Below, piece after piece: positions 7,986 to 14,576 of a stretch of 29,672 bases of DNA. Under the pieces are notes generated by a model that had not been told where the DNA came from, did no database searches, and saw only the letters and a program-made list of their open reading frames with translations. Position numbers and translations under genes: made by a program. Numbering within the stretch: the stretch's first letter is position 1; every line of letters begins with the position of its first letter. Source of the DNA: an uncultured Desulfuromonadales bacterium (GTDB lineage: Bacteria > Desulfobacterota > Desulfuromonadia > Desulfuromonadales > Geopsychrobacteraceae); NCBI GenBank assembly GCA_945787295.1, contig CALZHQ010000061.1, positions 1 through 29,672 of the forward strand, read 5' to 3'.

Positions 7986-10430
7986 TCAGCTGGCCAAAGG
8001 CAGCCGCAGGGTTACGCAGGTTCCTTTGCCGAGTTCGCTGCTGACCTCGATATTGCCCTGATGGCCGTCGACGATCTGTTGCACGATGCTCATCCCGAGA
8101 CCCAGTCCGCCGATCGCGGTGTTGCTCGAATCGCAGCGGTAGAACTTGTCGAAAATTCTCTCCAGCTGATCTTCAGACATGCCGATGCCCTGATCGATGA
8201 CCTGGATCTTGTAAAAGGTTTTTTCGTAACTGCAGGCTAGTTTGACAATGCTGTCATCTCCGGAATATTTGACCGCATTGCTGAGCAGATTTTCCAGTAC
8301 CTGTTGGATTCTGATCCTGTCGACCAGCGCCGGCCGGCTGCTTTGTTCCGGCAGCAGTAGCTCAAAGCGGCGCTCTTTATTGATCAATTGGAAATTATTG
8401 ACGGTTTTTTGTAGCAGCGGTGCAAAATCGATCGGCCGGATGTCGAGAGGGATCGGCTGCCCAGATTCGATGCGGCTGATATTAAGCAGGTCGTCAACAA
8501 TCTTTGACAGCGATTCGGAACGATTGAGGATTTCTTCCATGAAGTCCCGTTTTTGGTCAGAACTGAAGCGATCGGTCAATTCACGGTCAAGGAGCAATTC
8601 GCTGTAACCGAGGATCGATGTCAGCGGGGTGGTTAATTCGTGGGCCGCGGTCGAAATGAATTCGGTCTTGATCTGTTCCAGAGCTCTTTCGCGGGTGACA
8701 TCACGCAGCACTGAGACCATGCCGGTTTGAGCACCGCGGTGATCGAGCACCGGGGAGCTGTGGACCTGGATAATGCGGTGTGGAGAACTGCCTTCGGCCG
8801 GCAACGAAATATCGAAGGGGGGCAGGGTGGTGCTTTGCGCCGGATCGGGTAATCGCTCCAGAACTTCTTTGAAGTTCGCCCCCTGTGGTGTGCCGAGCAG
8901 TTTTTCTGCAGGCTGATTGTGCTCCACGACGCACCCAGCCAGGTCCGTGACGATCAGGCCGTCGGCCACCGACTTGAGCAGTGCCCCGATTCGGCGGTGG
9001 GCCTCTTCTGCTTCACGCAGGGCATGTTCCCGGGCAACGCGGGCACTCATCAATTCGTCGATGTTCTTGATGATGCCGACGATCCCCATTTCGATATTTC
9101 TTCCCGGAACCGGAGAGCTGGAAAAGAGCACGGAAATCCGTTGTCCCTGTAAGGTCTCGATCTGGGTTTCCAGGTTATTAACCCGTTTGCGCAACAGCGC
9201 CGAGCCGAAACTTGCTTCTGTCAGGCTCTGGGGAGGATTCGGGAACAGATCGGCCAGTGGCTTGCCGATCAGGCGACTCTCCTCACAGCCGAGCAGCTCC
9301 AAAGTTGCGTGGTTGACCTGTTTAATCATCCCCTGCTGATCGGCTACAACCAGTGGGTCGATGATCGACTCGAGAATCTGTTGCAGTGATTCACGGGAAT
9401 TACGGTGTCGGGCGATATCCTGGGTCATGGTGTTGATCGCTTCGCCCAGTTTGTCAAAATCGCGGTCCTGATACAGCTCGAGGTAGTGGTCGTAGTTTCC
9501 GCTACCGACCTTTTCTGCATGATCGATCAGCAGGGCTATATTTCTTGTCAGGTGACGGACCAGCCGCATCGACAGTACGCCGCTGAGCAAAGTAACGAGC
9601 AGGCAGGTCAAGGCAGCCAGCACTTTCAGCGTGTTCAGTTCGCTGACAAAGGTCCCGTATGGCATGGCGGCAACAACCTGCCAGGAGGTCGTTTTTATCT
9701 TTGCTGTAGCAAGGAAATAATCGTTATTCAGGTACTGATGGCGAGCAGGTTGGTCAGGCAACGAGCTGCTGAGTGGCAGAAACAGGACACCGTCTGTTCC
9801 GCTTAATAAGACCTGCTGATTGTCGGCAATACTGAGAAAACCTTCTTTGTTGATCGATAATACGGCAAGCTGCTCGGTCAGCTCTGTAAGTGGCAGGCTG
9901 ATCAGCAGCGTGCCGAGAAACTCATCCCCGAAATAACCGACCTTGCTGATGGCTAATTGCAGCACCGGTTGGTCAAGTCCGGGACTTCTCTTTTCTATTC
10001 TGATGTGAACCTGATTCGGTTCGGCCTTGGCTGCCTGAACGACCGGTGTCTGCTGTTGGCCGAAATAGTGCTCGGAGGGCCGGCTGTCGACCAGTCGGAC
10101 GGTTTCGTTATCTTCCTTGTCGAGATAACTGATCAGTGGGAAGGTCCCGCTGAGTTTGGCAAAGTGTCTGACAAACAGCTCTTCTAGGGGTAGATCGCCA
10201 TATTTCTGGTGAAACTCTTCCAGGTCGAGCCTTTCGAGGGTTTGGCTCAGCCCCTTCAGATAGGCGTCGATATCTTTGGCCGCTTCCCGTGAAGTTTGCT
10301 GTAGCTGTTGTTTCTGCAGTTGGAAGATAACCGGAATGAACAGGGAGTAGCTTAACGCGCCAAGAAAGACAGTGGTCGCCAGTACGGTGATACACTGCAG
10401 AATCAGAAGTCTGTGGCGGATACTCAGCAT
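7986..10430 (-). CDS. Membrane sensor histidine kinase (Cache-HAMP-PAS-PAS-HisKA-HATPase)
   Basis: 814-residue two-component sensor kinase. Order: TM at about 8-34, periplasmic Cache-like domain at 35-262, TM at about 268-290, HAMP at 290-343, PAS at about 348-462, PAS at about 480-580, dimerisation/phosphoacceptor domain with AHELTTPL (His597), and ATPase domain with N-box ENLLSNAVKYS (712-722), G1 DQGIGM and G2 GGLGLGMSIV. All catalytic motifs are intact. The ATG at 10430 is 18 nt after the stop of a PstS-like binding-protein gene, so the two form an operon. The architecture is like PhoR/ResE-type kinases. No response regulator gene lies in the window, so the partner is encoded elsewhere. 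The binding protein may present a ligand to the periplasmic domain (inference). Confidence 0.94.
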   Translation of the reverse strand: MLSIRHRLLILQCITVLATTVFLGALSYSLFIPVIFQLQKQQLQQTSREAAKDIDAYLKGLSQTLERLDLEEFHQKYGDLPLEELFVRHFAKLSGTFPLISYLDKEDNETVRLVDSRPSEHYFGQQQTPVVQAAKAEPNQVHIRIEKRSPGLDQPVLQLAISKVGYFGDEFLGTLLISLPLTELTEQLAVLSINKEGFLSIADNQQVLLSGTDGVLFLPLSSSLPDQPARHQYLNNDYFLATAKIKTTSWQVVAAMPYGTFVSELNTLKVLAALTCLLVTLLSGVLSMRLVRHLTRNIALLIDHAEKVGSGNYDHYLELYQDRDFDKLGEAINTMTQDIARHRNSRESLQQILESIIDPLVVADQQGMIKQVNHATLELLGCEESRLIGKPLADLFPNPPQSLTEASFGSALLRKRVNNLETQIETLQGQRISVLFSSSPVPGRNIEMGIVGIIKNIDELMSARVAREHALREAEEAHRRIGALLKSVADGLIVTDLAGCVVEHNQPAEKLLGTPQGANFKEVLERLPDPAQSTTLPPFDISLPAEGSSPHRIIQVHSSPVLDHRGAQTGMVSVLRDVTRERALEQIKTEFISTAAHELTTPLTSILGYSELLLDRELTDRFSSDQKRDFMEEILNRSESLSKIVDDLLNISRIESGQPIPLDIRPIDFAPLLQKTVNNFQLINKERRFELLLPEQSSRPALVDRIRIQQVLENLLSNAVKYSGDDSIVKLACSYEKTFYKIQVIDQGIGMSEDQLERIFDKFYRCDSSNTAIGGLGLGMSIVQQIVDGHQGNIEVSSELGKGTCVTLRLPLAS

Positions 10431-10448
10431 TAAGCAGGTCCGTCTGAA

Positions 10449-11279
10449 TTATTCAACCAGGGCCGGGACAGCGTTCATTTTCAGCATCAGCTGCTGTGCC
10501 TTAGGAGAAAACAGAAAGTCGATAAATTGTTTTGCAACCCCTTGTGGCTCGTCGCGCCAGACAATCCCGAGTGGTACGGCGAGAGGATATTTCCCCAGTT
10601 GAACGTTTTCGATTGTGGGGGCGATGCCCTCGTAGTCGAGCTTGGTCAGGGAGCCTTTTTCTATCTGGGAGGCCGGCAGATAGCCGAAGCTGTGCTCGTA
10701 GCGATTCAGGGTATCATAGGCCTCTGGGGTACTGTAGATGGTGCGGCCGGTCAGTTGTTTAATCTGTTTTACTCCGGGTATTTTTTCTTCCAGTATCGAC
10801 TTTGAGGAGTCGCCTTCTTCACGGTTCGCTACGTAGATTTTGTGGTCCTGGCAGCTGCCGAGCTGATTCCAGTTGTTGATCTCTCCGGTAAAAAGGGCTT
10901 TGACTTCAGCCGCCGTAATACTTTTCACGCAAGGAGTCGGCAGGTTGGCAACAAAGATGATTGGGGAGTAGGCGAAGGTTCTGTCGTGCAGGCCCTCCGC
11001 TTTTTCTTTCGGTTTTAGTGGTCTGGCAATCCGGGCCAACTCGCTGCGGCCTGCTTGCAGCAGTTTGATGCCACCGCCACTGCCGACACTGTTCGGGACC
11101 AGGATCTGTGCCTTTGGATATTGCTGTTGAAAGACCTGAGCCAGCTGGCGGAGCAGGAGTTGACTGTCGCCGGTTCCGGCGATGGTGATGGTTTCTGCAG
11201 AGACAGGGGTTGGGAAGGACAGCAGAATAGAGCAGACGCCGAGAAAAATCCCCTTCAGGAAAAGATCGATATATTTCAC
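10449..11279 (-). CDS. Periplasmic PstS-like substrate-binding protein
   Basis: 276-residue solute-binding protein of the PstS-like phosphate-binding family. It has a signal peptide ending at VSA-ET (about residue 28), SVGSGGGIKLL (65-74), ARPLKPKE, an NW motif and FIDFLFSPKAQQ near the C terminus. Phosphate-contact motifs are altered: the usual R-x-x-G-S-G-T is REEGDSS (153-159), and the Asp normally before the RPLK stretch is missing. The ligand may therefore not be phosphate. GTG at 11279 is preferred over ATG at 11324, because a promoter -10 box covers that ATG and GGAG lies 10 nt before the GTG. It is followed after 18 nt by a sensor kinase. No pstCAB is nearby, which suggests a sensing rather than transport role (inference). 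Confidence 0.85.
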   Translation of the reverse strand: MKYIDLFLKGIFLGVCSILLSFPTPVSAETITIAGTGDSQLLLRQLAQVFQQQYPKAQILVPNSVGSGGGIKLLQAGRSELARIARPLKPKEKAEGLHDRTFAYSPIIFVANLPTPCVKSITAAEVKALFTGEINNWNQLGSCQDHKIYVANREEGDSSKSILEEKIPGVKQIKQLTGRTIYSTPEAYDTLNRYEHSFGYLPASQIEKGSLTKLDYEGIAPTIENVQLGKYPLAVPLGIVWRDEPQGVAKQFIDFLFSPKAQQLMLKMNAVPALVE

Positions 11280-11319
11280 TGCAGCTATACTCCGACAAGG
11301 TTGGTTGTTTTTAAGACTA

Positions 11320-11348
11320 ATCATGGCCCCAACAGCTGAGAGTGTCAA
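11320..11348 (-). promoter_or_regulatory. Promoter of the PstS-like/histidine kinase operon
   Basis: Minus strand: TTGACA (11343-11348), 17-bp spacer, CATGAT (11320-11325). The -10 box contains the in-frame ATG at 11324, which argues that translation starts later, at GTG 11279. Confidence 0.6.
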
Positions 11349-11575
11349 GCGACTATATTATTAATTGATGAATCGAAGAGTCGGTAATTTTTAACTTTTT
11401 TTAGTTGTGCCGATGTGACTGCAAACTTTATTGCTGTTTCCATACGATTTCGCGCAAGTAAATATAATTTGGGGAAAACCACTTTTGGTAAATATTGAGC
11501 TGGATAATATTATGTTCTATTTTGCGGTTTCTCCCAATTTTTGTTGAGTTTATGCGCAATAAGACCAGATATCTT

Positions 11576-11589
11576 TTGCAAATTTGCAA
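11576..11589. repeat. Perfect 14-bp palindrome, copy 1
   Basis: TTGCAAATTTGCAA equals its own reverse complement. A copy with one base changed lies 91 bp away at 11667. They are possible paired operator sites for the divergent genes. Confidence 0.5.
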
Positions 11590-11666
11590 TGCGAGAGAAT
11601 TGGTTAGTAAAAACAGGTGATTGAGATAGTTTAGCCAGCTTGTTTGCCGGGTGGGAGGTTTTTTAT

Positions 11667-11680
11667 TTGCAAATCTGCAA
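11667..11680. repeat. Palindrome copy 2 (one change)
   Basis: TTGCAAATCTGCAA differs at one position from the perfect palindrome at 11576. Both are followed by A/T-rich sequence. Confidence 0.5.
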
Positions 11681-11747
11681 AAAAATGTCATTCCGGGAAC
11701 ATTCATCTTACGTGGAAAGATCGTTAAATATCAGTAGCTTACCCTGT

Positions 11748-11777
11748 TGTTCTGTGTTTGTAGAACATTGGTATATT
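11748..11777 (+). promoter_or_regulatory. Dyad TGTTCT-N8-AGAACA and -10-like box before the hydrolase gene
   Basis: A perfect 6-bp inverted repeat with 8-bp spacer (11748-11767) precedes TATATT (11772-11777). The -35 region overlaps the dyad and is a poor match, so an activator-dependent promoter is possible. The start codon is 85 nt downstream. Confidence 0.4.
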
Positions 11778-11861
11778 CATTGCTAATTTGATCTGCATCT
11801 TCAGCGTTTAAGGATTTGCCAGACTTTCAAGTCAGCTGTGAAGACATAAAGGAGACCTCAG

Positions 11862-12708
11862 ATGCGGGCAACGATCAACGGTGTACAAATTGGCTATGAT
11901 GATTTCGGTCAGGGACCGACGGTACTGTTTATCCACGATTATCCGCTAACCCGAGAAATGTGGCGGCCACAGGTCGATCCGCTGGTTGCTGCCGGTTTTC
12001 GCGTTGTGTTGATCGATCTGCGCGGATTCGGGGCTAGTAGTCTCGGTTCGGGGAAAGTTGATATTCAAGCATACAGCGCCGATGTTATCGGCCTGTTGAA
12101 CTATCTGGGGATCGGCCGGGCGGTGGTCTGTGGCCTGTGGCTTGTCTTTAGGTGGTTATGTCCTCTTCGATTTGATGGAAAATTATCCGCAGCGAATTGC
12201 CGGGGCCTGTCTGGCCACCAGTCGTCCCGTTTCTGATGATATCCAGGAGCGCGCCAAGCGTTCTGAACTGATGACTAGTCTGCAGGCTGGAAAGCTTGAG
12301 CAGGTGAAAAATGAGTTGTTCAATATGTTGTTTTCTGGACAGGAAAAGGAACTGCCGACCAACTTAAAGGATGATGTTCTCGGTTGGCTGAAAAAACTTT
12401 CCGCAGAGACTCTCGAAGCAACCTTGCTGGCGATCGGGCAGCGTAAAGATTACACCTTTTTATTGAAAAAGCTGAAGATACCTACTTTGCTAATCGGTGC
12501 CGAGCAGGACCCGATTACCCATCACACGCACACCGATATCATGGCCCAGTATCTGCCGAACTGTTACAAAGCGGTCAAGTTGAGTAGTGGTCATCTGGTC
12601 AACATGGAGAGGGCTGATGAGTTCAATGCACATCTGCTCGACTTCCTGCAGAATCTGACACCGCAGAGAAGAGCGCAGCCGATGGTTGCCTTGAGCTCTG
12701 CTGTTTAA
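11862..12708 (+). pseudogene. Alpha/beta hydrolase, frameshifted by a 7-bp tandem duplication
   Basis: Encodes an alpha/beta-fold hydrolase of the esterase/haloperoxidase-like type, in two frames. The first frame (11862-12236) holds the N terminus with oxyanion-region HDYPL and DLRGFGAS. The second (to 12708) holds the nucleophile elbow GLSLGG, a LIGAEQDP acid motif and SSGHLVNMERADEF with the catalytic His. The switch occurs at CTGTGGC repeated exactly twice in tandem (12128-12134 and 12135-12141). Removing one copy restores AVVCGLSLGGYVLF and a single 279-residue protein with an intact Ser-Asp-His triad. AAGGAG lies before the ATG. The rest of the gene shows no decay, so the lesion is recent, reversible by slippage, or a sequencing error. 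As written the product is truncated before the catalytic Ser. Confidence 0.9.
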
Positions 12709-12740
12709 TCCATAAGCTTCTGTTTACAATGAAAATTTAG

Positions 12741-12771
12741 AGCGGGGATGGTTCACTCCATCCCCGCTTTT
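12741..12771 (+). terminator. Rho-independent terminator after the hydrolase gene
   Basis: 11-bp perfect stem AGCGGGGATGG/CCATCCCCGCT with a 6-nt loop, followed by a short T run. The same stem core recurs at 14540. Confidence 0.8.
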
Positions 12772-12789
12772 CCCTTTAAAACGCAACGT

Positions 12790-12824
12790 TTGACCGGAAA
12801 TTTCATATTGTATATAGTACACAA
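12790..12824 (+). promoter_or_regulatory. Promoter with overlapping dyad before the cysteine-rich protein gene
   Basis: TTGACC (12790-12795), 17-bp spacer, TATAGT (12813-12818). An imperfect 17-bp dyad beginning TTGTATA and ending ACACAA (12808-12824) covers the -10 box, a GntR-operator-like arrangement (inference). The start codon is 65 nt downstream of the dyad. Confidence 0.55.
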
Positions 12825-12888
12825 TGCCATGAGGATTAGCCTTGGTGATGTTAGGTTGTCTAATGCAACTTTTAGAGAGGCGGGCACT

Positions 12889-13353
12889 ATGGGCTGGAGA
12901 CAGATATTACCAAGGCAGGACTCTGGAGAAGAAAAGCAGCCACATGCGCAGCCACAGCAACAGGTCGTCGAGCATTGCTATTGTCCCAACGGTCACAGTA
13001 TTTTAAGCTCGGAGCACCAATATTCAGGTTATCCGGGCCTGCTTCTCAAACTTAAAGCCACTGAATACGCGGGTTTGCTTTCCATTAGCCCCATTATCGG
13101 CGATCATGCCCGGAAATTTCACGATTTTGCCCAGCAGCGTGGTGAAATCGTTGAGATCTGTTGTCCGGTTTGCGATAAGCCGTTCCCTATCTACAACGTC
13201 TGCCACTGCAAGTCGCACCTGATCGCGCTGTTTACTTCACCGAAAATCGATTATGCCGACTGTATCGGTATCTGTCAGCGGATGGGTTGTCTTTACGCCG
13301 AGATCATCAGCGGCAGAGACCTGCGCCTGTTAAATCGCGGCGCTTATTTCTGA
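12889..13353 (+). CDS. Cysteine-rich hypothetical protein with zinc-ribbon-like motifs
   Basis: 154-residue soluble protein that I do not recognise. ATG at 12889 is chosen because GAGAGG lies 8 nt upstream; an earlier in-frame start at 12748 falls inside the terminator hairpin and upstream of the promoter. Ten cysteines cluster in metal-binding style: C-x-C-P-N-G-H (30-36), CCPVC (91-95), C-x-C-x-x-H (105-110), and C125, C129, C134. This suggests one or two structural zinc sites. There is no signal peptide and no membrane segment. It has its own promoter and does not appear cotranscribed with the upstream hydrolase. The next gene, an oxidoreductase, starts 210 nt later behind its own promoter. 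A metal-binding, possibly regulatory protein is all that can be said. Confidence 0.72.
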   Translation: MGWRQILPRQDSGEEKQPHAQPQQQVVEHCYCPNGHSILSSEHQYSGYPGLLLKLKATEYAGLLSISPIIGDHARKFHDFAQQRGEIVEICCPVCDKPFPIYNVCHCKSHLIALFTSPKIDYADCIGICQRMGCLYAEIISGRDLRLLNRGAYF

Positions 13354-13443
13354 TTTCGTTTTGCCCAACGTCCAACGGAGCGATTTCTTCCGGCAGGACT
13401 TCACGGCCTGTCTCTGAATCTGTTACGGATGCAACGGCATTGC

Positions 13444-13473
13444 TTGACAAGAGAAAAGATTGCTCTGTATATA
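13444..13473 (+). promoter_or_regulatory. Sigma-70 promoter of the Gfo/Idh/MocA oxidoreductase gene
   Basis: TTGACA (13444-13449), 18-bp spacer, TATATA (13468-13473), about 90 nt before the start codon. Confidence 0.6.
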
Positions 13474-13563
13474 GGCATGAAAGAAAGTTTATCCGTCTCG
13501 GGGTAGATATGTGCTTATATTTCACGGTGTCCCGATGAATCATTTGAAGTTTGGAGATGAATT

Positions 13564-14520
13564 ATGAAGATCGGACTGATCGGAATCGGCAAAATTGCCA
13601 ACTACCAGATGCAGGCTATTTCTCACACCAAGGGGATCAGTCTGATCGACGCCCATGATCTCGATCCGGTCAGGGCAGAGGAACTTCCCGGCAGCGTGAA
13701 TTTTTTTGAAGATTTTGAGCAGATGCTCAAGCGTTCGGAAGCGGATGCTTTTCTCGTTTCAACCCCGACGCCGAGCCATTTTGAAGTGGCGATGAAGGTG
13801 ATTGAGGCCGATCGGGTGGCGATTGTCGAAAAACCGCTCTGTACCAGCCCGGAACAGGAAGATGCCCTGCGGACTGCGGCCACGACCCGCAAGTTGCCGC
13901 TCTATACCGCCTTCCATCCATCCTACGGCCGCGAAGTCGAGTGGTGGGTTGAGCAGCGTCAGGAGCGGAATTTTGACCTTGGCCAGCTGATCGGTTTTGA
14001 ATCCTGCTTCGCCGATCCCTATTACCTGAATGGCGAACTGACCTTGGGGGCCGTCGGCAAGGCCGGTGCCTGGATTGATGGTGGCGTCAGCATATTGAGC
14101 ATCCTGGCTAGGATGATCGATCCGACCGAGATGGAGTTGGTGGATGGCCGGATGACATCGATTCCGAGCTTACGTTGCTCCGAAGTGCAGGGCCTGGGGA
14201 TTTATCGTTTTGTCGCTGATGGTCGGCCCGGCTTTGGTATCGTTGATACCAACTGGACGCTGGGAAAGAATCACAAGATGACCAGGCTCTGGTACGAAAA
14301 CGGAACCATTGAGCTGGATCACGCCAAGGAATTCGCCAAGTTGAGCTACAGCAGTGGCGACGAAATGGTCTTTAACCTGGCCACCGACAAACCGCGCCTG
14401 GTCAATCATTACAGCGGTGTATTTGCCAACCTGACTGAGATGTTTGAGAAGGGGGAAGACAATCAGGAATTGTCGCAGAAATTGCACCGCTTGCTGTTTG
14501 CGGCCAAACACACCCAGTAA
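13564..14520 (+). CDS. Gfo/Idh/MocA-family NAD(P)-dependent oxidoreductase
   Basis: 318-residue cytoplasmic dehydrogenase-like protein. The N-terminal Rossmann domain opens with IGLIGIGKIA (3-12) for dinucleotide binding. It continues with STPTPSHF (70-77) and the family EKPL motif (about 95-98), whose lysine is usually catalytic. The C-terminal domain holds FHPSYGREVEW and GAWIDGGVSILSI, where the D-x-G-x(3) segment matches the substrate-site region. GGAG lies 8 nt before the ATG, and a good promoter stands upstream. The substrate cannot be told; relatives act on sugars, inositols or galactose-type compounds. No sugar pathway genes are adjacent and it appears monocistronic, ending at a bidirectional terminator shared with ftsK. 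Confidence 0.9.
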   Translation: MKIGLIGIGKIANYQMQAISHTKGISLIDAHDLDPVRAEELPGSVNFFEDFEQMLKRSEADAFLVSTPTPSHFEVAMKVIEADRVAIVEKPLCTSPEQEDALRTAATTRKLPLYTAFHPSYGREVEWWVEQRQERNFDLGQLIGFESCFADPYYLNGELTLGAVGKAGAWIDGGVSILSILARMIDPTEMELVDGRMTSIPSLRCSEVQGLGIYRFVADGRPGFGIVDTNWTLGKNHKMTRLWYENGTIELDHAKEFAKLSYSSGDEMVFNLATDKPRLVNHYSGVFANLTEMFEKGEDNQELSQKLHRLLFAAKHTQ

Positions 14521-14539
14521 ACAGATTTTGTCAGAATCA

Positions 14540-14575
14540 AAAGCGGGGATGAAAATTTCATCCCCGCTTTATTTC
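14540..14575. terminator. Bidirectional terminator between the oxidoreductase and ftsK
   Basis: Almost perfect palindrome centred at 14555: AAAGCGGGGATGAAA pairs with TTTCATCCCCGCTTT. It has A runs on one side and T runs on the other, so it can stop both convergent genes. Confidence 0.85.
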
Positions 14576-14576
14576 T

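Larger units (their letters stand above)
11280..11861. other. Intergenic region with divergent promoters and repeated palindromes; no gene seen
   Basis: AT-rich spacer between the minus-strand PstS-kinase operon and the plus-strand hydrolase. It holds the promoter of the former, two near-identical TTGCAAAT palindromes 91 bp apart and a TGTTCT/AGAACA dyad before the hydrolase. A 92-codon minus-strand reading frame (11428-11706) shows no ribosome site or recognisable domain and is not called. Confidence 0.6.

Noticed and set aside
11428..11706. 92-codon minus-strand frame
   Set aside because: AT-rich, no ribosome site or domain, and it runs across the TTGCAAAT palindromes; judged chance.
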